Shown one piece after another: positions 1 to 14,100 of a stretch of 64,000 nucleotides of DNA. The stretch's first letter is position 1; each line of letters opens with the position of its first letter. A program made the position numbers and the translations under genes. This DNA comes from Anisakis pegreffii (taxonomy: Eukaryota > Nematoda > Chromadorea > Rhabditida > Anisakidae). Where the stretch lies: NCBI GenBank assembly GCA_035041965.1, contig JAPYMA010000865.1, forward strand, positions 1-64,000. Reading direction: 5' to 3'. The notes under the pieces were generated by a model. That model had not been told where the DNA came from. It made no database searches and worked only from the letters and a program-made list of their open reading frames with translations.

Positions 1-87
1 TATATATATATATTACTGCACTCTTGTACATACAGATTAGTACAAATACAGTGTGATTGAAGTTGGATGTGTTTTAAGTTTGAACTA

Positions 88-1045
88 TTCCATGCAACTA
101 TTCCATGCAATTTAAAAATAGGAAATTTTGGAAAGATCCATTGAGAAAGTTTTCGAAAGAAAGATTTGATAGTGGGATTTTATGGAAATTTCAGTTCCGG
201 AAAGAAAGATTCCATGCTATTTGAAAATCAGAAATTGTGGAACGAATCATTGAGAAAGTTTTCGAAAGAAGGTTTAGATAGTGAGATGGTATGAAAATTT
301 TAAATCCGGTAAGAAAGATTCCATGCAATTCGAGAACCAGAATTTGTAGAAAAAATCACTGAGAAAGATTTAGAAAGATTTTTAAAATTTTCGAAAGAAA
401 GTCTTGACAGTAAGGTTTTATGGAAATTTTAGTTCCGGAAAAAAAGATTCCATGCAATTCGAGAACCAGAATTTGTGGAAAGAATCATTGAGAAAGTTTT
501 CGTAAGAAAGTTTTGATTGTAAGATTCTATGGAAATTTAGTTGCTGAAAGAAGGATTCCATGCAATTAAGAATCAGAAGTTGTGGAAAGAATTATTGAGA
601 ATGTTTTGGAAAGAAAGATTTTTGAAAATTTTCGAAATAAACTTTTGATAGTAAGATTTTATGGAAATTTTAGTTCCGGAAAGAAAGATTCCATGCAATT
701 TTAAAATCGGAAATTCTGGAAGGAATCATTAACAGAACTTTCAAAAGAAGGATTTTTGAATGTTTTCGTAACAGAGTTTTCATTGTAAGATTGCATGGAA
801 ATTTTAGTTCCGGAAAGAAAGATTCCATGCAATTAAGAATTAGAAGTTGTGGGAAGATTTTGATTTAAGAAGGTATTCGAAATAAGGTTTCCCAGAAATT
901 TTTCTGTAAGTTGAGAAAGTGAGATTTTTTGGGAATTTTGGTTTCGGGAATCGACAATGAAGGATTTCTTGGAATTTTGTGTTAAGAAGGGTTTCGAAAG
1001 AAAGGTTTACAGGAATTTTGATTCCGGAAGTTTGATTTTGACTTG
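88..1045. repeat. Degenerate minisatellite, unit roughly 105-135 bp
   Basis: A unit containing the words ATTCCATGCAATT, GAGAAAGTTTTCGAAAGAA and TTTTAGTTCCGGAAAGAAAG recurs about eight times (CCATGCAA/CCATGCTA copies near 90, 102, 212, 332, 452, 559, 692 and 826). Copies differ by substitutions and by loss or gain of blocks, and they decay into GAAAG/TTTCGAAA-rich sequence by about 1,040. There is no open frame of note. It looks like an old tandem array of non-coding DNA rather than part of a gene. Confidence 0.8.
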
Positions 1046-2100
1046 ATCCGGAAGTTTGATTTTGATTTTGACGTCACATCACTTGCTCTGGTCGCTTCCC
1101 GCTCTGTGGCAAATCATTCAGCTTCGATTTGTTCGAGGGTAATATTGTTTGTTTGAATGATATTATTTTGATTTTTGATTGACTTCATCATAATTTTTGA
1201 TTATATTTCTGATTTTGATCGTAGTTTTGATTATAATCTTAAATTATAATGATATAAGTATGGTAAATATAATTTGCGATTTACACCGATCGAATTCCTG
1301 AAAGGAACCGAGTAGAATCGTCAAACATTATGCATATTAAATCAAAAAATATTACCTAGTAACATCATTAACTACGATTCGAGTTGCAAATTCGAGTTTC
1401 GAGTTGCAAACTACGATGTGTGCCAACTAGATGCCGTCTTGATTTTAGCAATCTGAACTGTATTAAGCTGGTGGAATTATTTGTCATCAACGGCAGAATT
1501 AAAAAGTTCTGTCATTCGTACGTAACAAGTAGGATGTTATTTGCAGTATATAGTATGTTGTGTAGTTACGACCTGTATTTTATGTTTCTAGTATGTAGAA
1601 CCTTATAATGAACTGTTGTTTCTTTATGTGCAACATCCAACTTATAATACAGTTTAATGTTATTATAATACTATAATTGTAATCCATACGGTTAATCGTC
1701 ATCATTATCCGCTAACCACTGATACTCATTATAATCCAGATAGCCTGAAGTCATATTCAGCTTTCAAAATTCAACATGATATTAGAGTTTTTGAGTTTAT
1801 ATTGATATCCAGTTGACAGTATTGATTATGTGACTCGTATTGTCGTACTTGTGTAGTTCGTATTCGTTTGATTACATATGATAGTCGTGATTATATGTGA
1901 TAGCCGTTGAAGACGTATTGAATATTGGTATTTATTATCGTTTACATATGATAGCCGTGATTATATCTATATATGATAGTCGTTGTCGCTTCTTATTACG
2001 GAGTTTATATTGATTTGAGTTGAATCCATTAAAGTAGTAGCAGTTTCGAAATTCGACACTTCATATGATACATCTGAAAATGAAGCAATAGAACATTTTC
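1046..2100. other. AT-rich stretch with no gene seen
   Basis: The sequence is AT-rich with short local repeats such as TGATTTTGATT near 1,040-1,215 and CATATGATAGCCGTGATTATAT near 1,875-1,985. The only open frame of note (74 codons at 1384) is not coding-like. I see nothing else to annotate. Confidence 0.5.
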
Positions 2101-2848
2101 CCTCTCTATTTGTCCGGGCTGGGGACCGGCGCTAAGCTGGTTTGACTAGCTGTTTTGCCAGTCAAGCCAACTCAGTGGCTAGATTAAAAATGTTTTTTTG
2201 CTGCTGAGGCAGGAACCTGTAGAAGAGGAAAGAAGGTTCCAAACCTCAAAAGGCCAACCGTGGCCACAGCGGAAAAGACGGGGCATAAGCTTACCGAACT
2301 CAAGACAGACAACTAAAAGACAGTCATGCTCAGTCAAGCTCACTCAGCTCAAAGCTCAAGACAGACAAGAAGACGCTCATGTCAAACTCACTCATGCTCA
2401 AGACGGAGAAGAAGACGCTCGAAGACAAGGCTTACCTCAAAACGACCCCCAAAAAATTCTATCTCATGGCTCACGTTAAAGTCCCGATGAGCCCTACCTC
2501 ACGCCTCTCCGACTGGTCGCCGGCGATACCCCCTCTCCTTATCCCTCGCCCTTCCCTCACCCTCCTCCCCTCCTTCCCGCCTCCCTCTCTGCCCAGAGGG
2601 CAGAGAGTTCAGCGGGAAGGGGAGAAAGAAAGGGGAGGAGGGGTGAGGGTCGGGAGAGGGACAGGAAAGGGGGTGGTGCCGGCGAACCAGCCGGAGAGGC
2701 GTGCTGTAGGACTCCTAACCCCCCTCTCCCCGCTCAAAGACCTTAAGGGAAAGGAAACAAAGAGGAAGAGAGAGAGATCCGGCTGCACCATCGTCCGTCC
2801 GTCCGTCGTCCGTCGTCCGTCCAGTCGTCCATCCAGCGAACAAAAGAA

Positions 2849-2882
<34 letters not shown>

Positions 2883-3240
2883 CGGCTTCGCACCATCGTC
2901 CGTCCTCGTCGCACGTCCAGTCGTCCATCCGGCGAACAAAGGAATGGAGGAGAACAAAGAGAGAGAGAAGAAAAGAGAGAGAGGGAGAGGGAGAAAAGAG
3001 AGAGAGATCCGGCTGCGCCATCGTCCGTCCGTCCAGTCGTCCATCCAGCGAACAAAAGAACAAGAGAGAGAGAGAGGGAGAGAGAGAGAACCGGCTTCGC
3101 ACCATCGTCCGTCCTCGTCGCACGTCCAGTCGTCCATCCGGCGAACAAAGGAGAAAGAGAATGGAGGAGAAGAAAGAGAGAGAGAGAAAAAGAGAGAGAG
3201 AGAGAGAGAGAGAGGAAGAGAGAGAGAGAACCGGCGAAAG
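2100..3240. repeat. GC-rich block with GA-tract / CGTCC higher-order repeat
   Basis: This island is much richer in G+C than its surroundings and strongly strand-asymmetric. From about 2,776 two copies of a roughly 220-bp compound unit follow each other (about 2,776-3,007 and 3,008-3,225). Each has GATCCGGCTG then a CATCGTCCGTCC run, CCATCCAGCGAACAAAAG, a (GA)n tract, ACCGGCTTCGCACC, another CGTCC run, CCATCCGGCGAACAAAGG and a second (GA)n tract. Upstream, 2,290-2,440 holds shorter repeats of CTCAAGACAGACA and CTCACTCATGCTC. Long open frames on both strands are low-complexity translations of the repeat (Arg-Glu on +, Ser-Leu on -) and are not genes. Confidence 0.85.
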
Positions 3241-3794
3241 CCTGAAAATGCGAAAATATTGTATCAAATCCAGAAGATGTATTGAAATTGAAACATTGAC
3301 ATTATCTAGTAACTACAACATCACTGTTTTCATCTCAATGTCTATCACATAAAAGTATTCCACACAGTGACGATACTAACTGTATACTCTGAAATAGAAT
3401 CACTCAAACTCCAATAATCATCGACTGATTCCATCCGCATGAATTGTGTTTATTTTATCGATACTTCATTATTCTACCACGTTGATTATAGTTATTGCAT
3501 TACTTTCTCATGTTGCACCATATGAGCAATTAATTGAATAGATAATATCAACTGATACCTCGGATTTATTGAGGCTTATGTAAGTGTTGATCCATCACAT
3601 CGTTAATCCGTGTTAAACCAACGATCCGTCATTGTCGTCCGGTCATCACGTATCGCTCTTGTAAATATCCATCTTAGAATACAACCATATAACCATGTAG
3701 ACATATAGTCATATCGTAGTAATATATTGTCCCATTAGAATTCACTATAGAGCCATATATCCAGATATTAATCATGTAATAACCACCATAATTT

Positions 3795-3960
3795 GGTATT
3801 TAGTATAACCGTTTATTGATATATCATTAACCATTAACCATAATGATATATTATTAACCATATTAACCACTTTATTATCGACCATATTAAACCACTAAAC
3901 CATATTAACCATATTAACCACTAAACCATATTAACCACTTTATTATCGACCGTATTGAAC
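3795..3960. repeat. AT-rich tandem repeat based on CCATATTAACCA
   Basis: Words of the form CCATATTAACCACTAAA and AACCACTTTATTATCGACC are repeated head to tail; the latter occurs twice (about 3,865-3,890 and 3,933-3,955). It is a short degenerate satellite-like array in non-coding sequence upstream of the hnRNP U-type gene. Confidence 0.75.
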
Positions 3961-5160
3961 GAGCAGCAATACTCACCGATTTCATCGAACTGGAATTAAG
4001 TTATGCTATGAAAAAGAACCCTTTTATACATTTCGCTTTGGGCGTATTCCCGCTTCGGGAATATTTAAATTCGGTTTCGCCAAATCAAATATTTCAAAAT
4101 TCCCACCAGCTGAATGTGATGATCTATTGAAGAATAATTTATCAATGCATAGAAACTAATGATGATGCTGATGATCAAAACTTATTGGTGATAATGACCG
4201 CGATAAAAAAGAATGCAGCGAGCGATTTTTTTTGCAATTTTGATAGGGAGAGCGGGATCAGTTTCATATTCGATCAGCATCATATTCTCTTTTAATGGAT
4301 TACTTGGCATTGACCGATCAAATTTCTGTTCCGGTACTTTTTTCATCTCAATTGCTCGCCAAGGATTATTTTTCGTTATGAAGGTTCATTTTAAGTTACA
4401 GTCTCGAAAACTAGATTATGAATTCTGCTGAGACCTTCTGTGCTTGTAGAGAATTAAATTTGGAATCAGTCGCGAATGTTGCGCTACGACGATTTCTCGT
4501 TGTTAACTTTCACAGCCACATTCATTCTGTTCGCTTTGTGCGCATTTACGAAACGTCTTCCTCTAATTGTCATCTTATAGAGCTTTTCAAGCTCTACAAA
4601 TTGTGCCTAGTCTCATAGCATAAACATTGTTCTTTCACCCTAAAATTTGGTACTACATAAATGTGTCTTTCATTTTTGCCCAACATTTTCTACTTTAGGA
4701 CCGGTCAAGTTTTTTTATAATGGACGTATCTCAGAATATGATAGTTCATATGATAGAGAATTTTATTCTATACAAAATGGTCACAATTTCTCTAATCAAT
4801 CCGCAGTGAATCACCCCTCAAAACGGTCCTTTTCTGGTATACCATCGATATAAATTTTGCTCATTCAAGAGCTGATTAACGCGTTGACCTGCGATTGCGC
4901 ATGCTCTTCGCTGACTACGCCCCTGCGCTCAGACGCGTTTTTATGGCGAAGTGCGACGACGCCTGTCGAATTATCTTTGAAATTATTTTTTCATCTCAAC
5001 AAACAGCGTTTCGATTATATATAAGTGAATGATAATGTATGTTTAGATAGTTCCTTTTCCTGTATTTGATTTTATAATTAATCTAATGGAATTGTAGCGA
5101 TTATCGTACAAACGTGCATCTCTCGCATTCAGAATGCGCTCGTATGATGCTAATGATAGA
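3961..5160. other. Upstream flank of the hnRNP U-type gene
   Basis: No exon could be supported. A CpG-containing, GC-richer stretch at about 4,878-4,972 (around GATTGCGCATGC and CAGACGCGTTT) stands out from the AT-rich background about 200 bp before the start of the downstream gene. It is a reasonable place to look for a promoter, but no defined element can be named. Confidence 0.35.
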
Positions 5161-5178
5161 ATTTTTGCAGAGATTAAA
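5161..5178 (+). promoter_or_regulatory. Probable trans-splice acceptor and 8-nt leader of the hnRNP U-type gene
   Basis: ATTTTTGCAG at 5,161-5,170 is a good 3' splice site. It leaves only eight bases (5,171-5,178) before ATG at 5,179, and no coding sequence is evident upstream. In nematodes this arrangement marks the site where a spliced leader is joined. An ordinary 5'-UTR intron is the alternative. Confidence 0.55.
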
Positions 5179-8100
5179 ATGGCAACGAGGAGCCGAAGAA
5201 GTGGTGCTGGATCAGATACTCTTAACCCAGCAATGATTTATTTGTTGGGTACGGGTAGACTGAAAAAAGAATTGGAACAGCGGGGCTTGGACATCACGGG
5301 CAATAAAAATTTGCTTGCAGATCGTTTGCAGGTCCGATTTTTTTAAAAGTCTTTTCAGTGATTCTGACGAAGATATCTCACCATCAATGCCATTCGAAAC
5401 TGATCGCGTCCGAGTATGTCGGAGAATAAAATGTGATCAGTACGTCAGTTCGATTTGGATTGGCGATACAATTGATGCATTGAATGCTTGCGGTGGGAAT
5501 ATGATCTGCTCTATAATTAATGTTTCAGCAAGCAGTTGATCTGGAACGTATGGGGCATCATTCGTATTCTCCGCCACCCGTCACTGAGAAATGTCCTCGA
5601 AAAACAGCAACAAAAAGAACAGCAAAAGCGGTTGGCATTCACCGAAATCGTTCTAATTGTACTTTATTTTTTGTGGAGTTGTGAATCTTCGTAGATGTAT
5701 TGTAAGCTGTCTTCGTTTTACGGCAATTCTCTCTTCATCAGGCAGTTTTCGATGATATCCTGTTAGCAACTGTAAAAAATTCAATGCTAGAATTGACGGA
5801 GTGAATTTCAGAAAGCGCAAGTGGAAGTTAGCGAAAACGAGGTATTGGCTGACGAATCAGAACCAGTAATAACATCACCGCAGGCAAAAAAGAAGAAGGT
5901 TGATCAGAGTGAAGCGGAACGGATCGAAGAGATCGAAATCGTTGAAGAATCGTTTTCAATCGAATTTTCAGTTCGTTTGTTTTGATTTCAACTCAGTGAA
6001 GATGAAAGTATTGACTTTAGGCAAATCTTATTTTGCTGGATTCCCTGTTTAACTGTAAAGCGGTGAATTTTTTCAGTTTTGAGTAGTTGGCCAATAGGTG
6101 TTATTCTACCGTGTACGTCTCAATAAGCTGACTGACTTTGCGTGACATTAAAATGAACTGCTCATTCCAGGATGAAACTTCCACGGATCTGAATGCAGTA
6201 GCTGGAGTTTCATCTTTGCCTTCTGAAAAACCAGCTGACTTAGAAGCACCAGTAAACAACACTAAGAAGAGTCAGTCTAAAAGCAAAAAAACTTCTCCAA
6301 CTCGCAAAAAACCTTCTACTAAAAAATCAAGTCATCAGCGATTATCTAAAGATGATTCTACGGAAGCGCCTGCGGCTCATCGTACAAGGGTGAGTTATTC
6401 TCTAGTTTTTCTGATCAGAATTAATTCATTATTCAACTCGTTTAGTATTATTTGTTAGCACTACTTTAATTCCCTTATCAACGTTCTTGTTTGGATGAGA
6501 AGGCTTCATCTCGCTATGATTGTAGGTATGTTGGTGTTGTTATGTCTCAGTTCAATGATTGGATGAGTACAGCTCCATCGTCAATTATTTCCTATTTTTC
6601 AGAGAAGTAGTGAGGAGATGAAGCTGGAAATAGCGGAAGAAAACGAATCAACGGATAGTACAGACAGTGAACAAGAGGAACAGCTGGGATTGAAATTGAA
6701 GATCGATATGAAAAACAAAAAGATTGAAAAAGAGAAATCGGTTACAAAGGTCAGAAAAGAAAAGGAAGCGGAGAAAAATTGTTCAGCTGAGAATGAATCG
6801 AACGACTCAAAACCAAAAAAAGGTCTCGTTCTGAAATTGAAACTCGATCTCAACAAGAGCATTCGTATGTCGGAAAGTGAGCCGAAGAAAGCACCACCGT
6901 CGGTGTTGATAAAGACCGTTACGGTAGATTCTGATTCTGAAACGAGCAAGGCGGCCAGTGGGTCAGAAAGGAGTTCGGCCAAAGAAGAGGGCGAATCGAG
7001 CAAACTGGTCATAAAATTACCGAGCGATCGTTCGTGTGGTTCAGCGTCACCTCTTTCACAAATCAGTCCATCGAATGTATGTTCCTGCGATCATTTGCAT
7101 CATTCGATGATTTATTTATTACATTCAATCTTTTGCTACAAACGATTGATCATCTCAATATTAATTGTGAACCCAAAACGAGAATGTGATTAATGATCTG
7201 TTTTGCAGTCATCAACAGATATGAGTAAGGGGAAACAACAGTCATCGGAAAGTGGTGCAGTTGATAAGTCCAAAGTCTTATCATCAGATGCCGAAAAGAA
7301 GAAAGCATCGTTAAGTCGCAAGAAGATCCCGTTGCGTATGCAGGCACCAATTGATGTGCTTGATTCCATTTTCGATAAACAGGTTCATTCTTCTGCAGTT
7401 CTGATTACACAAGTGGTTACGTTTTACAGTTTAACAGTTGTTTTATCGGTGCCGGCGGGCACAGCAGTAAAGTAATTCTTAAAGTTTTCCCTTACGGTAA
7501 ACTTACACTGCTATCCCTTTCTTGGTTCGTCCCCTTTTTCCATTTATATTGAAATACAGCCATGCTGGAGTCTTCGTTGTTTCCTCACAATGTTAGAGTA
7601 TTCGTTGTCAGTATCAGCGATTCGTAATTTTTCACCTTATTCTGTCATATATTCCATTTCAGACGGAATTATTGTCGAGCAAGTTCAAAACTGAACAGGA
7701 GAAAGCGGATGAAAGACAGAAAATTGAAATGGAAAAACGCCGTTTGAGTGGAGCAAGCAACATCGGATTGGGACCAATGATCGATCGACGAAAATATCCT
7801 TTGACTTCCCAACAGCATCAGCCTTCACAACACCACTCTCCTATTTCACCAAGATTCAGTACACATCCACAAAAAAATCGTATCTCTTTCATTTGCAGTG
7901 ATATTGCATTATTTCATTTCGTTTCCAGAAATAAATCTCACAAATTACTCATTACACCAACTGACCATCCATGAGCCAGAATTATTTGAACGAACAGTAA
8001 TTACTGAAAGAAATTCGGTCTGAATCAATTAGTCTTTAGCGATTTCGAAATAAAGTTAACAGTTCATTTGGGTATTAACGGCAGAACGATGAAATGAATT

Positions 8101-11100
8101 ATTGTTATTTGTTTTTCGCATCATATTCCATTCAGTTTAGCCAGTGAATTTATCAATTTGAAGAAGTATCAGTCTCGTTGAATGATCACCGCGACAGTAA
8201 ATGGATGTTCGGTGTTGTCGATAATAAATGAACATTTTAAGGTTCGTTGTCGGATGATCGAATGCAACAGCTATCGCGATTACCAGCTCCCCCACCGCCC
8301 CCTAACCTATCCTCTTTACCGCCTCCCCCACCACCACCACCCGCACTCCCTCCGAGCCGTTTACCCCCTCCACCTCCGCCACCCAAGCCAACATACGCTA
8401 ATGTAACGCCGATAGAAGATGCACTGTTGTCACCGTTATCGCGTCCACCCTCAGTACCACCGTATTCGTCGCCAACACCCGCCTCGGCATCAATCAAGCA
8501 CTATCCCGATGTGCCGTCAACGTCGGCGATCGCCTCACAACTCTCCTCTTCCGACCTATCACCAGACCGTATCAAAGAAATGGCATCTGCGCTACAAGCG
8601 GTTTTTGCACGGATTGGTGATGCCAATTCGATGAAACTCCCAATCAGTAACGACGACGACGCAGCCGTAAATGATTATTCATTTGATAGCTTGCAGTTGT
8701 CATCATCCTCGTTCCTTCAACAACATGCTGATAGGAGACTTGATGAACTTCGTACGTCGTCAGATTTAGCGGAGACTGAAGCTGAAACTCCGAACTCAGA
8801 TAGCATTGTTGATGATGCAAAAGTGGAACCGTCTTCATCTAATGTATTCATTCCTCCTCCTGCAGCCACTCACCTCATACCACTTCCTCAAACTGAACCA
8901 ACAGCGAATTTACTGACTTCGAACATTTTGGAAGTAATACCACTTCCCGATGATGTTGATCGGCAACGATCACCACCAAATGAGTTGATAAGCATGCCTG
9001 TTGTAAGTGCTCCTATAACAACCCCAATTGATACGTCTCTTTCAAATTATCAATCAGATGAGTCAAAACCGATGTCAACTGCGAATGTCACCAAACAACA
9101 AACAGTCCAGTCGACAGCAGTCATCGATCACAACATAAGCGTTGATTCGGATGAGTGTGCTATCTCAAAACCAAACAGCGATGACGAAATAAGGCGAGAT
9201 GTCAGTACAACCTTAAATTCAGTGCTTCAGATGGCTTCGGGTTCCGGTGAAACTAAACTGACGCCATTGGCCTTAAATGAAGACGTTAATATGACCGATG
9301 AAACAAGAGCGCAGTCCAGTGATGAGCTGCCAATACCTAGCTCGAGTTGTGAGATGAGTCAACTCGAAAAGGATGTGCGTAGCATCCTAATGGAGGTAGT
9401 GGCCACGGTGGTAGCATCCTATGAGTTGTTATCATTCAACGAAAATGTTTTGCATTTCTCATCGAGCAACTCAAGTGAAGAAGAACATCCCAAAGAGAAT
9501 ATTTCTGATGAAGCATCCATCTCACCAAATACCGTCTCCACTGATCAGGTATTTCATTTCATCATTTCTTTGAATATGCATACAGTTGATTCCGTCAATC
9601 CACTGATCATCACAAAATCAAATTCTGCATCCAAAGTTATGCAGTTGAAAGACTCAGTTGTTCATTTCTCTTCTCTTTCCTAATGTTTCAAATCTTTTCC
9701 GGCATATTCCCTTCCAAAATGCACGTGAAATCCATTTGAATGATGCGTTATGCTGTAAATGAATGAATGTATAAGTTTCTTTTGTTTTGTTCATGGACAA
9801 TTCCATTTGTATTTCAGGATAAAGAATCAACAAACGATTCAACCGCCAACTCCACTTCAAAGGAACCGGGGACTGAAAGGTTCATTCATTTATCGCTTTT
9901 TCTCTGATGCAATATGGATTGCAGTTCTTTTCTCGTCTGTCATTAATCCAAAACTAGAGCACAGATCAGAATGGCGGTGATGGCTCCAATAACGACATAA
10001 TGAACCTAGAGAACTTCAGCTTGTTCCACAATACAGATTTTATGGCTAGGCACTTTTGTACCTAGTGTGCGTTAAGATGAACATTTTCAAAATCAGTGTT
10101 ATGAAATGACAAAGAATATACACCGAATCAAATTCAACCGGTATTATGCATGCATTCTGGATGCCCCGCAACCGCATGCGTCTCATACAACATGCAGTAT
10201 ATGGCCACCACAATGTCCGCGTCCCCATCGTCGTTGTCATGTTCTCGCTAGCCAATTGCATTCTTTCATAATATCCAAAGGGTGTGGGATTTCTGCATTC
10301 ACTCCTCAAGAGTGCTCACTATTTTGCGAGTAAAATCGAGTGCGTACGTAGTATTATCATTTTTTTTGTAGTGGCCTTGCAGTTATCAGCATTCCTACTT
10401 CACTGAAACAGCTAGCTAAAATTGCGCAAAACTAGAAACAGAATAATTTGAAGGGTTTAAAGATTGCATACGCACGTTCTCTTATTGGTTAGAAAACGCA
10501 CTTGGGGAGCACGTTACCCAGTCGATTCAAACCACAATAGCAATGCTGGAATAAAAAATAAAAGAAATGGGAAAGAAATTGACCGAAAAAGCAAAATTTC
10601 GGAAACTGTAGAGCACATTCTTTATAGATTTAATAAAAATTCAAGGAAAATATAAACTGTCATCAGAATGAATGTCATTGTTAGGCTGACACAATTTTGT
10701 TGCATCAATTGCCTGTGAGCATTTTTGGTCCCGCCTTAGAATTATGTTATCATATATCGGAGAACGTGTGTTCTTTTGCACTAGTAACTTCAATATAATA
10801 GGGATGATTAGATTCGCAAATTCGTTCTCCTGTCAGCTCAGACAAATAGTTACGTGCTTGCTGTTTTCACGGTGTAACGTTTCAATGAAATTTACCTAAA
10901 GTCTACTTGTTTGGATTCCTCATCAATTCGAAATTGAATACAATCAGTGTTTGTTCAACTAGTGAACGTTTATCGCGTGTATTTGTAACTATTCGATATC
11001 AAGTCATCATTAAACAAGTGTTAGCACGCAAAGAGATCATTTTAAAGTTCGGACCAAGGTCATTCAGTTGACACGTATAGATTGATCTGAACTCGTCATA

Positions 11101-14100
11101 TTGAGAGGGAGGTGATCGCGAATAGTTTCATCCATCTTTGCCAGTCTTTCTGATCGGCATGAATGAGCTCAGTTCAGTGTGTTCTCTTGTCAGATGTGAA
11201 TCGGAACCATTAGAAACATATCGTATTTTCTGGAAAAAAAGCTTTCATATTGGATTACACAGATACTTTTGATTACTTATGTCGTTTTCAGCAAGCCTGA
11301 TATCTGCGAGAAATTACTGCGTGATCCACGCTTATTACTCCAGAAGGCATCGGCTGTTTTGAAGAATTTAACTTCACAAGAAAATGTTAATGGTATATTC
11401 GTTTCTCATTGATATTGCCTATCTTTTTTTTTCTTCATATTTTACGAGTCCCATGATGTAATTCGTTAATTGTTTTCCAGAGGAACACGGTCAACACTAC
11501 GAGCAGATAACTCCTGATCCAGACTATGAGATTCCAGAGGAGGACAAACCGTTACCTGAATTTCATGGTGAACCGGTGCCCGATTCAGATGATGACATCA
11601 TCATTGAGGGAGTTTCAAAGCGAAAGTCGAATGCGGCCAAGAAGAACTCAGTGCAAGAAGAGGAGCCAATCCCTGGTGACGAGCATGTTGAACTGGACTT
11701 CTGTATGTTTTATTTGATTGTTCACTGATGGAATTTTTCATAGGGAATTCCATTTTTTCACACATTGTTGTCTTACTTTATTTAATCTTATAACCATTTA
11801 GCCATGACAAGCAGAAATCTTGTTTTGTTTGGTATCAGTTAATTGTATTTTGTGGTAGAGACGGTGAACTCATTCAACCAGGGAAATCGTTAACTGTCAC
11901 AAATGTGGATGGCGCAGTCATTTCTGTGCTGATCATCTCAACAGTATGGATGTATCGTTTTGTGTGAATGAGAAAATGCTACAGATAATGCCGATTTGCA
12001 CATCAAGGCAAGTGAGACTGATCGTATGATAATCGATCCGGACAACGGTGACGGATTTGCATTGATGTGGGGTGGTGTTCGTTCGACGTACGGTATTCGT
12101 GTACCTCGGCAGTTCGACGATTCATTCCCTGTTACCGTTTTCCAAGCGAAGGTTTGTTTAATTTATTACTTTTTCTTTCCGTTATTCACGTGTTCATCGA
12201 GCGCAAACAAATTTTGTTAACTTTCGCTGTGCGATTCTGCTCCACGTTTTGTTTACTCCAGCTTAAATTATACAGGCTCATCGCGATAACATCTGTAATT
12301 CCTTATGAGTTATAGGTTCTTGAGCACTTAACGATGAAGCACATTCCCTTCGAAGAGGTGGATGCCTACGACGCTCGTATTGGTTGGTCACTGCAAAATA
12401 CACAAACGATCGTAAATTTTTTTCTTTGTCAATTACCTCTGATCTGAAAATGTCATTCGAGCGTGGGAATTCGTGGTAGAACTAGCAGTGATATAACTAA
12501 ATTCAGTTCTCATCGAATTCGGGAATGAGTTGAAATTAAGATACATTACCAGAATTAAATCCAGCCTGTGAAATTAACGTTATTCAGGGATTTTTGTAAA
12601 TGAACTCAGCAGATTGATTGCGGCAGGAATTTGATGCGTGTGTCATTGATTCGAGCGTCACAATAGAAATTTCAGCTAGGAGAATCAGCACATTCGTACT
12701 CGTTCAGTTTGACGGCGCGGAAAGCACTCGGAAACGTTTTTACGGATTACGGTGAGCCGTTCCAGATCGGTGATATCATCACAACTGCTGTTGTGAGTTT
12801 CATTTTAAACTATTCAATGTGCGTTTGTTCCGTCCCATTAAATTTCCAACGGTTTCTGTTCTCTTTGTCGCTCCAAACATAAAACGTTATCACTTATCTT
12901 TACATGTGATCACCATCGCTCGTTATCATTTAATGAAGTGATTCTCCATCTGTACTACTAATAGCTATAAGTGCATTTGTTCAAGGATTTGGCCAAAGGC
13001 GAGATATCCTACTGGATAAATAAGCAGTGGATGGGCGTTGCCTTCTCTGAGGTTCATTTAATGCCCGATGAAGCACTCTTCCCTCATATTTGCACAAAGA
13101 ACTGTAAAGTGGCAGTCAATTTTGGTAATTCCAAAGCGGATGATTGGATTGATTTGAGTGAGCTGAATCGGGACAATTCAAAGCAAGAGCAGCAGCAACA
13201 AAAGTTGACTTTTATTGATCACGTCTCAAAAGACAAACTCGTTCGAGGACCTGTTGCTCCATCAAGCAAAAACGAATGCACGGTTCGTTCGTCTTGAAAT
13301 TCTTCATGTTCTCTGAGTCTTCGTTTGAAATGTTCCATTTTATTGAGTATATTTTATTTTCATTCGTATCATTAACTGACGTTACTATGTTTTTGCTGGA
13401 TAAAGCGATCATAGCGACAATTAAGAGTGAGCAGTTATACTATTCATGATGGAAGATACTGTTCGGCGAATGCTATTTCCATAAAGAGACATTGGTATAA
13501 TTTGAGGTTTTGATGATGGTTGGTTTGCCTGGTGTTGGTAAGACGACATGGGTACGTCAATATCTGAAAGATCATCCTCATGAACAATGGACATTGATCA
13601 GTACGGATGTGATTCTTGCAGCGATGAAAATAAATGGTGTTGCCAGAAGTCGAGTGCATCAGGTATGTACATAGAGTTGGGGTGCGTTTCTAAGTTGGCG
13701 TTGATGTTACTGTAATTGTTTGCAGGGTCGTTGGGATATGGTGATGGGTTTAACGGCAAAGGCGTTAACACGTTCTTTACATTTGGCATGTCGGCGGCGA
13801 CGCAATTATATTATCGATCAGACGAACGTTTCTAAAGATGCCAGGCGCAAAAAACTTTCGCAGTTTAAAGATTTTCAGGTTGTGATTTGTGTGCGAACCA
13901 CTGATTGAATTCAAGCATATCCAGTTAATTGAAATGCTGCATTCAATTGGTTTTTGAATTGTATTGAATCATTCGATAAAAATAGAATGTATACGTTTTG
14001 AAGCGTAAGTGTGTCGTGATAATACCAAAGGAAGAGGAGATGTTGAATCGTCAAATAAGACAGTCACGCGCTGATGGCTTTGGACAGATACCCGTTGAAG

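Noticed and set aside
2379..3285. Long frames rich in Arg-Glu on + and Ser-Leu on -
   Set aside because: They are translations of GA/TC tandem repeats with no initiation or splice context.
6599..7012. 137-codon minus-strand frame, Ser/Phe/Leu-rich
   Set aside because: Antisense of the acidic, lysine-rich hnRNP U-type exon 6603-7076.
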